NCBI RefSeq assembly: GCF_015207065.1
Contig: NZ_JADEXP010000002.1
Span: forward strand, 1 to 64,000
Reading direction: 5' to 3'
Length of the DNA stretch: 64,000 nucleotides
Source: Leptolyngbya cf. ectocarpi LEGE 11479
GTDB lineage: Bacteria; Cyanobacteriota; Cyanobacteriia; Phormidesmidales; Phormidesmidaceae
The translations under genes were made by a program, and so were the position numbers. This document shows, one piece after another, positions 53,613-63,088 of the stretch. Below the pieces are notes generated by a model, which was given only the letters and a program-made list of their open reading frames with translations, did not search any database and had not been told where the DNA came from. Within the stretch, counting starts at the first letter, position 1; the number at the start of each line of letters is the position of its first letter.

Positions 53613-56225
53613 TCAGCTAGCAACAGGAAGTCGACATGGCTGTCCCACAAGCTTTAGGTCTAATCCCTGAGAGAAAATTTCATCAATTGACCACATCTCA
53701 CCTTGTTCAGTCATAAATTTGTGGTCTTTAGTTGCCCGAATCACACTGCCGTTATCTAGTTGATACTCAAACACTTCTTGCTGCCCTCGGTTATGCCACT
53801 GAGCAATAGGCTGGGTATACACAAAACCGTTTTTATCAACGCTGTACACATGGCAACGAATCCGCTTTTCAACGATTTTGCCAATGGCTAAGGGGCCGTA
53901 CTCTACGGTCAGCAGCTCGGTATCGTAGCTCAGACAATATTGCGCGAAGTTCACCATCTGATCCCAGAGGGCTTCGACCGTCTTTTGGGGCACACCATTG
54001 GCCACCGAGCCCTCAATAAACTTGCCCCGGTGCATATCCATGGCCGACTGCTTTTTCTTACCCATGGCCCGCCGCAACAGGTCCGCTTCACCCAGGGAGT
54101 AGCCCGCCATATCCTGGGCAATTTTCATGATCTGCTCCTGGAAAATCATGATGCCGTAGGTCTCTTCTAAAATTGGCTGGATCAGCTCATGGGGGTAATC
54201 AATCTGCTCGCGACCGTGCTTACGATTAATAAATTTAGGAATCAATCCCGCATCCAGGGGACCAGGTCGATATAGAGCCAGCACCGACGAAATATCATCA
54301 AGACCGTCGGGTTTGAGATCGCGCACAATCTGACGCATCCCCGAAGACTCCAGCTGGAAAACGCCGCCCAATTCACCACGACTCAGCAGCTTATAGGTTT
54401 CTGAATCGTTATAGGCCACCTTATCCATATCGAGGGTTGTGCCCCGAGTCTGCTCCACATAGTCCACCGCCTTTTGGATCATAGTGAGGTTACGCAGCCC
54501 CAAAAAGTCCATTTTCAGCAGGCCAACCGCTTCTACATCCTCCATGTAGTACTGGGTGATCACCGCGCCATCATTGTTGCGCTGTAGCGGCACCAGCTCA
54601 TCTAGCGGCTTGGCTGAAATCACGACTCCAGCAGCATGCATACCAAAGGTTTTGTTCGTGCCCTCAATGGTGATGGCCATATCCAGCCAGCGGCGATAGG
54701 TAACCGCCGTACCTGGCACTAAATCCCCGCTTTCATACTTTTCTTGAAACGCTTTCTCAGGCGTTTTGTCAGGATCAATCATCACCTTGAGCTTGGCGGG
54801 TTTACCCCGAGCGACCGGGATCATCTTCGCCATCTTGTCGGACTCGCCGTAGGGAATATCCAACACGCGAGCTACATCCTTGAGCACCGCTTTCGAAGTC
54901 ATGCGGTTAAAGGTAATGATCTGAGCCACGTGGTCCTTGCCGTACTTCTCGGTGACGTACTCGATCACCTTCTCCCGCTTTTCGATGCAGAAATCGGTAT
55001 CCACGTCAGGCATGGACTTACGTTCAGGATTTAGGAATCGCTCGAACAGCAGGCCGTGGTGCACCGGATCAATGTTGGTAATACCCATGCAATAGGCAAC
55101 TAGAGACCCAGCCGCCGAACCTCGACCTGGCCCCACTGGAATCTTGGTATCACGAGCAAATTTGATGTAGTCCCACACCACCAAGAAATAGGTAGCAAAG
55201 CCCATCTGGTGCATCATCTGAATTTCGTATTCCAGCCGTGCTTGATATTCCGGTGGAGCTTCATCGTAGGAGGCAAGGTTTAAGCGCTCGAGCAAGCCAT
55301 CACGGGAAACCTTAGCCATATAAGTTTCACCAGTATGGCCCTCGGGCACGGGAAAGTTAGGGATTTGAGGATTACCCAGAATCTCGTAGGGTTCAATTTT
55401 TTCCGCTACTTCCAAGGTGGTCACAACCGCTTCGTCAATCACGTCTTGAGTGAGGTGATCGCGGAAGAGTCGGCGCATTTCGTCAGCTGACTTTAGATAC
55501 TCGGTACCGCTGTAGCGCAGGCGTTTATCTTCGGTAACGAGCTTTCCGGTTTGAATACACAGCAATGCATCGTGGGCCTCGACATCCACACAGGAAATAA
55601 AGTGGGAGTCGTTGGTGGCAATAATTTTGATATCTAGCTCGCGGGCAATGCGAACAATTTCCACATTGACGATGCGGTCTTCAGGTGAGCCGTGGTCTTG
55701 GATTTCTAAGTAGTAGTCTTCACCAAACAGGTCTTTGTACCACTTGGCGACGCGATAGGCGACATCCAGACGATTTTGCATAATCGCCTGGGGTACTTCA
55801 CCACCGAGACAGGCGCTGGTGACGATCAGGCCCTCATGATATTGCTCCAGCAGATCCTTATTAATGCAGGGGCGCGAAAAGATGCCGCGACCTTGCACAC
55901 CGTCTAGGTGAGATTTGGTGGTGAGTTTTACCAGGTTTTTGTAGCCCTGGGTGTTTTTGGCGAGAATGACCTGGTGGTAGCGGGGGCGCTTTTCTTGTTT
56001 GGTGATATCCCCGTTGATCAGGTACATCTCGTTGCCGATGATGGGCTTGATCCCTGCTTTATTGCAGGTTTTGATCAGTTCAATAGCCCCATACATGACA
56101 CCGTGATCGGTGAGTGCGATCGCAGGCATTTCCATTTCCACAGCCTTGGCCACCAGCGGATCTAGCTGACTAGCCCCATCGAGCAAGCTGTAATCACTGT
56201 GGATGTGCAGACCGACAAAGGACAT
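53613..56225 (-). CDS. dnaE-n: DNA polymerase III alpha subunit, N-terminal half, with split-intein N part
   Basis: This 870-residue protein has a 763-residue N-extein with the PHP domain ([29 protein letters not shown]), polymerase palm and fingers ([58 protein letters not shown]), and DQMVNFAQY just before the intein. It should trans-splice with dnaE-c. Its stop is followed at once by the AlbA_2 gene. Confidence 0.97.
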   Translation of the reverse strand: MSFVGLHIHSDYSLLDGASQLDPLVAKAVEMEMPAIALTDHGVMYGAIELIKTCNKAGIKPIIGNEMYLINGDITKQEKRPRYHQVILAKNTQGYKNLVKLTTKSHLDGVQGRGIFSRPCINKDLLEQYHEGLIVTSACLGGEVPQAIMQNRLDVAYRVAKWYKDLFGEDYYLEIQDHGSPEDRIVNVEIVRIARELDIKIIATNDSHFISCVDVEAHDALLCIQTGKLVTEDKRLRYSGTEYLKSADEMRRLFRDHLTQDVIDEAVVTTLEVAEKIEPYEILGNPQIPNFPVPEGHTGETYMAKVSRDGLLERLNLASYDEAPPEYQARLEYEIQMMHQMGFATYFLVVWDYIKFARDTKIPVGPGRGSAAGSLVAYCMGITNIDPVHHGLLFERFLNPERKSMPDVDTDFCIEKREKVIEYVTEKYGKDHVAQIITFNRMTSKAVLKDVARVLDIPYGESDKMAKMIPVARGKPAKLKVMIDPDKTPEKAFQEKYESGDLVPGTAVTYRRWLDMAITIEGTNKTFGMHAAGVVISAKPLDELVPLQRNNDGAVITQYYMEDVEAVGLLKMDFLGLRNLTMIQKAVDYVEQTRGTTLDMDKVAYNDSETYKLLSRGELGGVFQLESSGMRQIVRDLKPDGLDDISSVLALYRPGPLDAGLIPKFINRKHGREQIDYPHELIQPILEETYGIMIFQEQIMKIAQDMAGYSLGEADLLRRAMGKKKQSAMDMHRGKFIEGSVANGVPQKTVEALWDQMVNFAQYCLSYDTELLTVEYGPLAIGKIVEKRIRCHVYSVDKNGFVYTQPIAQWHNRGQQEVFEYQLDNGSVIRATKDHKFMTEQGEMWSIDEIFSQGLDLKLVGQPCRLPVAS
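53616..53936 (-). other. Split intein, N-terminal fragment (IntN)
   Basis: The 107 residues start with [20 protein letters not shown] (Cys1, block A) and contain [13 protein letters not shown] (block B, with the TxxH motif). They run on to [12 protein letters not shown]. The length is near that of Npu DnaE IntN. The residues for the N-to-S shift are present. Confidence 0.95.
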
Positions 56226-56736
56226 AGCGCGCGCCTGTTTTTAGTACAAGTATACTCTATATACCTGGTGGCTTGAAGCGTTGGGGTAGCCACTAGCTGT
56301 AGAGTCTCGGCTATAAGACTACCCGATTTATAGCGCTATATCTAGTTAATTTAACGAATGGTTTCTGAGTTTGGCCTAAGAGTTTAGATGTATCAGTCTA
56401 CCCTTCACATACTGGAACTTCTAAATAGTATTCATTACCTCGAAAGGAATTATCAGGTGTTGAGGGTTGCTGCTACCAATTACGGGGCTCAAAGTCTGGT
56501 GTATTGCTAATCGCTACGCCGTCTCCGGATTGTTGAATGACGAGCGGACGCACTGATAGACGTCCTGAACAAGCCATGCCTCGTTCTTGAAACAGTCTTA
56601 ACGCAGCAGGTGCGACGATGTTTTCGACAAATCGTCCTCTCTAGAAACGTAAACCAATCAAGGGGCATCACCTGATTAGATGCCCTATTAGCTCACATCT
56701 TAATTATTTGGTTTTAGAAAATACTGGCTATCTAGC
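56226..56736. other. Gene-poor region with a short degenerate coding remnant
   Basis: On the minus strand, 56640 to 56473 keeps an open frame reading NIVAPAALRLFQERGMACSG and ending DFEPRNW, as if the C-terminus of a lost gene. No start or ribosome site fits, and the source family is not recognised. A GGGCATC/GATGCCC hairpin lies at about 56656-56683. The rest (56226-56470) shows nothing I can name apart from the dnaE-n leader. Confidence 0.4.
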
Positions 56737-57378
56737 TCACTCAGGCTTTTGGCGATGCAAGGGAACGCGGGGAAACGGTCTACTGGTTGATGCGGAGGCA
56801 GGCAAAAATCGACAGGGTCGCTGGATAGCTTGATACAGCATCTCTTCGTAGACTTCGCTGTCCACCACGTACGCACCAAATCGTTCCAGATGGGGATTCA
56901 TCATTTGGGCATCGAATAGGAGGAAATCTTGCGATCGCAGCCACTCCACCAGCTTTACCATCGCTACTTTAGACCCATCAGGAATCGAAAAAAACATCGA
57001 CTCCCCAATAAACGCCCCCCCCAGCACAATCCCCAAAACACCGCCTGCCAGACGATCGCCCTGCCACGCCTCAAAGCTATGGGCGTACCCAGCCCGGTGC
57101 AACATTCGATAAATCGCCTTCAATTCATCTGAGATCCAGGTCGTTGTGCGGTCTGCACATCCCTCAATCACCGCCTCAAAGTCACGATTAAAAGCAATCT
57201 CAAACCGATCTTGATTGAGTACCCGCCGTAGCGACTTAGGATAGCGAAATCGATCATCTAGTGGAATCAGCGCCCGTTTGCGGCTGGAATACCAATTGAG
57301 GGTTTGGTAATCGCTATCCGCCATTAAAAAATAGCCCTGGGCATAGCACTGCAAAATGTGGGGAATCGAGTAAGCCAT
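56737..57378 (-). CDS. aat: Leucyl/phenylalanyl-tRNA--protein transferase
   Basis: This 213-residue enzyme adds Leu or Phe to protein N-termini for N-end-rule degradation. CYAQGYFLMAD, LNWYSSRKRALIPLDDRF, GGVLGIVLGGAFIGESMFF and LFDAQMMNPHLERFGA are the family blocks. The start MAYSIP is typical. The tail is Ser/Arg-rich and variable. Confidence 0.95.
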   Translation of the reverse strand: MAYSIPHILQCYAQGYFLMADSDYQTLNWYSSRKRALIPLDDRFRYPKSLRRVLNQDRFEIAFNRDFEAVIEGCADRTTTWISDELKAIYRMLHRAGYAHSFEAWQGDRLAGGVLGIVLGGAFIGESMFFSIPDGSKVAMVKLVEWLRSQDFLLFDAQMMNPHLERFGAYVVDSEVYEEMLYQAIQRPCRFLPASASTSRPFPRVPLHRQKPE

Positions 57379-57523
57379 AGCAGCTGTGACAGCAGAAGAG
57401 ATATTAACTCGCCCATTACATTCTTCAAACCCTTCCCCTACGGTAGCCTAAAAAAACTTACCCTAAAAGAATACTAGAGCACACGCACGCCCAAAAAGTA
57501 TCGCCCGCACCGCAGCATTCACC

Positions 57524-57853
57524 ATGACAGAACCGATTCAATCCGTCACGCTACCCCCCTCAAACAACCCATCCCAGGAAGGAGAATGGCTGAAAGCAGC
57601 GCTGCAAAAGTGGCTCGATTCCGAATTTTTGCCAGAAGCCGTCAATCACGATATCGCCCAGCGAGCCTCCCAGGTTTTTGTCCGCCAGCGCATGGAAGGC
57701 GAAAACGAACTGATTCCTCTCGTCATGGCAATTTTGACCGAAATGCAGGCGTTTGATTTTTCCAAAAGTTTCTATAGCGAGTTTGCCGTCGCCAATGCCG
57801 TCGGTGATTTGCTGCTAGATAGCCTCGGCATTGATCGCTGCTGCGGAGCCTAG
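57524..57853 (+). CDS. Conserved hypothetical protein
   Basis: This 109-residue, mainly helical protein (GEWLKAALQKWLDSEFLPEA, FSKSFYSEFAVANAVGDLLL) ends in DRCCGA. The next gene's ATG follows its stop directly, so the two form an operon. The function is unknown. Confidence 0.75.
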   Translation: MTEPIQSVTLPPSNNPSQEGEWLKAALQKWLDSEFLPEAVNHDIAQRASQVFVRQRMEGENELIPLVMAILTEMQAFDFSKSFYSEFAVANAVGDLLLDSLGIDRCCGA

Positions 57854-58735
57854 ATGCTCTGGTTATTTCTCTCCAGTGGCACCGCCCTGTGCGAAGCGCT
57901 CAAAGACGCCACTGGTAAACAAGCCCTCAAATCCCTCGATGAATATTCCGTCCTACTAGGATTTAGTTTGGTGGGCTCCCTACTTATGGGCAGCTTTATG
58001 CTGGTAACTGAAGGCATGCCCAGCCTAGGCCCGAATTATGCACAAGCCCTGCTAGTGGGCGGCGGCCTTAATATTTTGGCCTTTACTCTCTACTTTCGGG
58101 CTATAAAAACCACTGACCTCTCCCTAACTGTCCCCCTAGCCACCCTTACACCGCTATTTCTCCTGATCACATCCCCCATCATCGTTGGAGAATGGCCCAC
58201 CGGTTTGGATGCCCTGGGTGTCATTTTCCTGATCACGGGTTCCTATGTGCTCAATTTTAAGCCCAGCCAGGGCTTGACCCTCGCGCCATTGCAGGCAATT
58301 GTCACCAACTCCGGCAGTCGCACCATGGTAGGGGTGGCATTTATTTGGAGCATTACGTCAAATTTTGACAAGATCGGCACCCTAAACTCATCGTCGCTTT
58401 TTTGGGGGACGTCCCTGTTTGCCACAATTGCCATCGGCATGGTGCCGTTTGTCATGCGACGCATCTTGCAAACAGGGCTCCAGACAATCACCCATCCGTT
58501 GAAGGTACAGGCAAAATTTATCGTGTTAGCCGGCATTTTTATTGCCATCGGTGTGTCATTACAGTTTGCCGCTTTAACCCTGGCCCCCGTTGCCCAAGTG
58601 ATTGCGGTAAAACGCATGAGCGCATTGATTTCAGTTGGATTAGGGTATGCCCTATTTGGGGAGACTGGTCTTCGCGAACGACTACTCGGAGCGGCCATTA
58701 TGGTCAGTGGCGTAGTCATCATGGCCCTAGATTAA
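57854..58735 (+). CDS. EamA-family (DMT superfamily) transporter
   Basis: This 293-residue integral membrane protein has about 10 helices in two EamA repeats (LWLFLSSGTALCEALKDATG in the first; VAQVIAVKRMSALISVGLGY and LFGETGLRERLLGAAIMVSG in the second). The substrate is unknown. It shares an operon with the gene before it. Confidence 0.87.
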   Translation: MLWLFLSSGTALCEALKDATGKQALKSLDEYSVLLGFSLVGSLLMGSFMLVTEGMPSLGPNYAQALLVGGGLNILAFTLYFRAIKTTDLSLTVPLATLTPLFLLITSPIIVGEWPTGLDALGVIFLITGSYVLNFKPSQGLTLAPLQAIVTNSGSRTMVGVAFIWSITSNFDKIGTLNSSSLFWGTSLFATIAIGMVPFVMRRILQTGLQTITHPLKVQAKFIVLAGIFIAIGVSLQFAALTLAPVAQVIAVKRMSALISVGLGYALFGETGLRERLLGAAIMVSGVVIMALD

Positions 58736-58825
58736 TCAGCACCCTCAACACAAACATTAGATGAATTCAATGTTGCGATAGAATAGAGTTTATAAATTTA
58801 AGTGTCTGTGCTTGGAGATCCCCCG

Positions 58826-58942
58826 ATGCTGACTCTAAAGATCGTTGTATATCTGACCGTTGCTTTCTTCGTAGGCCTATTCATCTTCGGTTTCCTCAAT
58901 GGAGACCCAGCTCGGAACCCTGGCCGTCAGGACTTCGAGTAA
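58826..58942 (+). CDS. psbI: Photosystem II reaction-centre protein I
   Basis: This 38-residue protein reads [20 protein letters not shown] and ends [12 protein letters not shown], matching PsbI, with one membrane helix near D1/D2 in the photosystem II core. GGAG lies 9 nt before the ATG. A terminator follows. Confidence 0.97.
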   Translation: MLTLKIVVYLTVAFFVGLFIFGFLNGDPARNPGRQDFE

Positions 58943-59001
58943 AGATTGTAAGGTAGAGCCCAATTACTGCTAGGCTCAAACGAGTCTTCAAGAATTTCCA
59001 T

Positions 59002-59034
59002 AAGGCTCCTTGGCTAGATCAGCTAAGGAGCCTT
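59002..59034 (+). terminator. Terminator after psbI
   Basis: AAGGCTCCTT and AAGGAGCCTT pair, with an inner GCT/AGC extension and a short T-run. Confidence 0.8.
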
Positions 59035-59227
59035 TAATACGGCTCGGTTTTAGTTCAAGACTGATAGCAAACGTCGCTCAAGTGATATACAAATGTCACA
59101 TCTGTCACATCGATATCGTAGCTTCAGGCTATTAGGGGTAGGATTTTTCCTAACCAATGTGACCCGACTCCTATGCTTGTGTTCATGAGGGTTAGCATTA
59201 GCCCGCTGGCCGTTTTTAACAATATCC

Positions 59228-61660
59228 ATGGCCCCCTTTGATTTACCTCCTGAACCTCCCCTAACCCAGCCGGTAGAATTTTCCAGAAGCGCAGCCGATC
59301 TGCAGCTTATCAATCCAGGAACTCCATCCCTATCATTTGAATCTTTTGCTACACCCAGATCAGCAACAGACACCCTGATAGGGGAATCGGATACACCCGT
59401 GAGTTTAATGCCAACTGGGCAGTTGGCTATAGCCAGGTCTGAGGATTTCTCTACACCAAACCTGGCGCAGCTTCCACCTTTGCCTGACAAGCCTCCCTCG
59501 CCTCCGGCCAACACCCTCGATATCATCAACAATGCGGTTGATGAGGGCCTGGAGGAGGAGGAGCTAAATACAGATGCCGTTACTCCTGACAGTATCGATC
59601 TCGATAGTACTGATCCAAATGCTGTTGATCTCGATAGTCTTAACGATGCCATCGATCTAGAGGAGCTAGAACCAGAGGAGCTAGATCTCAATCAAGCACC
59701 TAGCATCCTAGAAGATGCCATAGATTCCACTGCATCAGATGATGCCGTCGACACAGCACCAGTCCCCCCCACCAACCAGCCAATACCAGATGCCGCTGTT
59801 CCTTCAGAGCCTTTAGATCCTTCAAAACTCGAAATCACCTCTGATATCCAGATTTTCAACTCAGACAGACAGGTTGTGAATGCCCGCGGCAATGTGGTGT
59901 TCAAACTCAACAACGCCTTTCTGTTGGCTGACGAAATATGGGTGAACTTGGTCAACCGCTATGTTCTAGCGGAAGGAAATGTCATTTTGACCCGTGGAGA
60001 ACAGGAAGTTCGCGGTGAGCGGGCTGAGTACAACCTGCTACAGGAGGCAGGTACGCTGTTTGAAACACGGGGAGAGTTATTTTTACCGGGCCTAGAAGAT
60101 GATTTTGCATCTCCCCTGGAACGACCTATCACCAGCCGTTCGGTTTTTGATCCGCTGAACCCCGATCGGGGTGTCACTAACGTCACCAACGCGGGCGGTT
60201 TTGAAATTAGTTCCCAGCTGCGTGGAAATACCCCTGGTTCCTTACCTGAGAGTTCGGGAGGAGTGAGACGTCTGCGGTTTGAGGCCGCTCGCGTCACCTT
60301 TGATGCAGAAGCTTGGATTGCTGAAGAAGTAAGGCTCACGAACGATCCATTTTCACCGCCCGAGCTAGAATTTCGCACCAATCGCATGACGCTGGTGACG
60401 TTATCGCCCACCGCTGATCTACTCACGACTGAAAATCCTCGCCTAGTCTTGGACCAAGGCCTAGCGATACCGCTTTTTAAAGAACGATATGTGCTAAACC
60501 GTGGCACCGTTGAATCTAATCAACTCAATCCCTTTATCGTCAATGTTGGTAATGACTCGCGCGATCGCGGTGGTATCTTCCTTGAGAGCGAATTTTCCCT
60601 CGTCCGCAATGAATCAACCAGCTTTAGAATCACCCCTCAGTATTTTTTGCAGCGTTCCCTCGAACAAGGCGCTTTCAATTCAGACGTTCTGGGACTAGAG
60701 CTAGACTTTGATACCCGGCTGAACCCTCGATCTGATGTATCTGCACGGGCTACTCTTACAAGCCTGAATTTCGAAGAGATTGAAGACAATATTCGAGGGA
60801 ATATTCGTAATCGCTTGTTGGTTGGCGATCACTTGCTAGTCAGCGAGTATAGCTATCGAGATCGCCTCTTTAATGGCAGCCTCGGCTTTCAAACCGTGCG
60901 CTCTAGCCTGGGAGCGGTTCTGTTATCCCCTGTGATTAATTTAGATAACCGGGGGCTGCTCCTGACCTACCAGGTGGGTGGACAGTGGATTACGGCGGAT
61001 ACCGATCGTGTCGATCTGCTTGATCCTCTCCCAAGGGATAACAATCGCGTTAGTTTAGGACGCTTTCAAGGCAGCGCCCGTTTGAGCAAAGGTTTTAATC
61101 TTTGGCGGGGGAAACCCTTACCAGCGACGCAGACTGAAGGGTTACGCTACAGCCCGATTCCCTTGGTACCTTTTTTAAACCTGAGTGTTAGCTTACTGGG
61201 TGTGGGCTCTTACTATACGAGCGGTGACTTTCAAGAAGTCTTAGCTGGCGACGTGCGCTTAGATGGCCAATTCGGTCATCTATCTGACAATTTTTTTGAC
61301 TACACTCGCTTTAACCTTGGCTATTATCATGCTTTTTTAGCGAGTGAAAACTCCCCTTTTTTATTTGATCGCAACGTAGACCGTAGCGTCGTTACCTTTG
61401 GTGTAATACAGCAAATTTTTGGGCCGTTTTTGCTGGGTTTTCAAGCTTCGATCAATCTTGAGACCAATGAACGGGTCAATACTGAAATTATTGGCGAATA
61501 TAGTCGTCGCACCCATGGTTTAGTCGTGCGCTACAGCCCCACACAATCAACCGGTTCAATCGGATTTCGACTCAGCGACTTTAACTGGCTTGGAAGTGGT
61601 AGCCCCTTTGACGATCCTAATACCCGACAGGTTGAAGGCAGTGTAGTAGAGCCGCGTTAA
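59228..61660 (+). CDS. DUF3769 / OstA-like outer-membrane protein (LptD-related)
   Basis: This 810-residue protein has a Pro-rich, acidic, disordered first 190 residues (with repeats like SIDLDSTDPNAVDLDSLNDA), then an OstA/LptA-like domain (SDIQIFNSDRQVVNARGNVV, LLADEIWVNLVNRYVLAEGN) and a C-terminal DUF3769 beta-barrel. Related cyanobacterial proteins are thought to place lipopolysaccharide in the outer membrane. No signal peptide is seen from this start, and no better start lies upstream before a stop at 59186. The family N-terminus in relatives likewise begins with a Pro-rich MxPFDLPPEPP-like stretch. Confidence 0.85.
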   Translation: MAPFDLPPEPPLTQPVEFSRSAADLQLINPGTPSLSFESFATPRSATDTLIGESDTPVSLMPTGQLAIARSEDFSTPNLAQLPPLPDKPPSPPANTLDIINNAVDEGLEEEELNTDAVTPDSIDLDSTDPNAVDLDSLNDAIDLEELEPEELDLNQAPSILEDAIDSTASDDAVDTAPVPPTNQPIPDAAVPSEPLDPSKLEITSDIQIFNSDRQVVNARGNVVFKLNNAFLLADEIWVNLVNRYVLAEGNVILTRGEQEVRGERAEYNLLQEAGTLFETRGELFLPGLEDDFASPLERPITSRSVFDPLNPDRGVTNVTNAGGFEISSQLRGNTPGSLPESSGGVRRLRFEAARVTFDAEAWIAEEVRLTNDPFSPPELEFRTNRMTLVTLSPTADLLTTENPRLVLDQGLAIPLFKERYVLNRGTVESNQLNPFIVNVGNDSRDRGGIFLESEFSLVRNESTSFRITPQYFLQRSLEQGAFNSDVLGLELDFDTRLNPRSDVSARATLTSLNFEEIEDNIRGNIRNRLLVGDHLLVSEYSYRDRLFNGSLGFQTVRSSLGAVLLSPVINLDNRGLLLTYQVGGQWITADTDRVDLLDPLPRDNNRVSLGRFQGSARLSKGFNLWRGKPLPATQTEGLRYSPIPLVPFLNLSVSLLGVGSYYTSGDFQEVLAGDVRLDGQFGHLSDNFFDYTRFNLGYYHAFLASENSPFLFDRNVDRSVVTFGVIQQIFGPFLLGFQASINLETNERVNTEIIGEYSRRTHGLVVRYSPTQSTGSIGFRLSDFNWLGSGSPFDDPNTRQVEGSVVEPR

Positions 61661-61773
61661 AATTAAGACATAGGGACGCTAAATAAAACTGTAAGAATTC
61701 TTTCCTCAAAGTATTAGGAAATTGTGGTTCAAGCCATGAATTAACTAATAGGTTGGGTTCAGGTTATTGCTTT

Positions 61774-62379
61774 ATGATGGCACCGGACATAGCACGAGAA
61801 GCAAGACAAGCGATTACTCTGATTAAGTCCTTTAGCTTGGAATTGGACACCTATAGTCCTGAGAGTCAGGTCCTTTACTGGCTCAATACCTATCGAGCAG
61901 CCTGGATTCGAGATGCCATTATCGAAGCGGTTTACCAGGGGCGATACAAAATTATCTCTGTTAAACATATTCTTTCGATCTGGCAACGTCGGGGCCAACC
62001 TGTTCGCCATTTTACGTCTGGCTTTGAGCAGGTCATTGCCAAACAGCTGGGAAGCCCATTACATATGTCCGCTAGCCTAGTGTCGCAACCAATAGGTCCG
62101 ACATTTTCTCCCATGAACAAGCCAGACGGTGATGATTTTGCCCCATCACCTATGTCGAGTTCGGTCGTAGTTAGCCCTACGGCTGCATCCTCGGTTCTCA
62201 GCTATGACCACTATCTCAGCTTATCCATAGAGGCGTTTCCAGTGGAGTCGGTGGATACCTTAGTCGAGGTTTATCAGGCCAGTCCCCCGGAAACTAGAGA
62301 TGCCGAGCGTTTAGGTGCGACGTCTGCACCGCCGATTCAGCCTTTTCGGCCTATGTCTGGTCAGCAGACGTATGCCTAG
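61774..62379 (+). CDS. Conserved cyanobacterial hypothetical protein
   Basis: This 201-residue protein has a conserved helical N-terminal part (YWLNTYRAAWIRDAIIEAVY then QGRYKIISVKHILSIWQRRG) that looks like a small DNA- or RNA-binding module, and a disordered Ser/Pro-rich C-terminal half. Either of two adjacent ATGs (61774, 61777) may be the start. Its stop overlaps the stop region of the convergent lyase gene by 4 nt. Confidence 0.72.
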   Translation: MMAPDIAREARQAITLIKSFSLELDTYSPESQVLYWLNTYRAAWIRDAIIEAVYQGRYKIISVKHILSIWQRRGQPVRHFTSGFEQVIAKQLGSPLHMSASLVSQPIGPTFSPMNKPDGDDFAPSPMSSSVVVSPTAASSVLSYDHYLSLSIEAFPVESVDTLVEVYQASPPETRDAERLGATSAPPIQPFRPMSGQQTYA

Positions 62380-62882
62380 GACTTAACGTCCCCTAGACGA
62401 ATTTCTGAGCAAAAGGATGCCATGATCTGACCGACCTCGCTGGTCAGCACGTTCGTGCGCATCCGTAGGTTGTCAGTAATCAACCACCAGCGCTCTTCGG
62501 ACTGTATGCCATTGGCTTCAGTGGTGATGGTCAACACATCCTTTTCGAATCGATACTGGCTGGCTTGGGTTTGCCCATCGGTTTGACGTAACAATTGGCC
62601 ACTGGTTTCATCGGCTGCGATCGCAACCAGCAATGTCATCTGCTCCCGCGACGGCCCCGCAATAATTGTACTTTTCTGCGCAATCCGTAACGCTCCGACC
62701 ACATGGGTAGCATCACAGTTAGCCTGATCACATAGCTGCGTCACCTCAGCAGCATTGATATCAACATCGGTAATCTCCAAATCTGACTTACCGGCCTTGG
62801 AATCACCCGCCTTGAGGTAGTGGGTAGTCCGCTGAGAGAACCACCGTCCTCCTTGTTTTTTAAAAAAGTTCACATTCTGCAT
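62376..62882 (-). CDS. CpcS/CpeS-family phycobiliprotein lyase
   Basis: This 168-residue protein is a lipocalin-like lyase that attaches phycocyanobilin to Cys-82-type sites on phycobiliproteins. The N-terminus MQNVNFFKKQGGRWFSQRTT, then HYLKAGDSKAGKSDLEI and the C-terminal EERWWLITDNLRMRTNVL match the family. ATG 62882 gives the usual start; a TTG-initiated longer frame is less likely. It may be CpcU or CpcS. Together with nblA it shows an active phycobilisome system. Confidence 0.85.
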   Translation of the reverse strand: MQNVNFFKKQGGRWFSQRTTHYLKAGDSKAGKSDLEITDVDINAAEVTQLCDQANCDATHVVGALRIAQKSTIIAGPSREQMTLLVAIAADETSGQLLRQTDGQTQASQYRFEKDVLTITTEANGIQSEERWWLITDNLRMRTNVLTSEVGQIMASFCSEIRLGDVKS

Positions 62883-63088
62883 GAATAGGTCTGAATAAAG
62901 CGACACAAGGGGCCACAATTCGTTATCTGCCTTCAAGTTTACGCCGCGACGGTCAAGGCAAACGTATCACAGACACATCAGTTCACCCGCCAAAACCCAT
63001 GGGGGTCAGGTGTCTCAAGTCATTGAGGGCAATTCGCAATGATAAGCTAACAGATGCGCATAAAAACTTAGCCCGTGGTGAGATTTCA

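Noticed and set aside
59050-59691. 213-codon open frame on the minus strand
   Set aside because: It is Ser-rich and low in complexity and lies opposite the well-supported DUF3769 gene, whose acidic repeats create the antisense frame.
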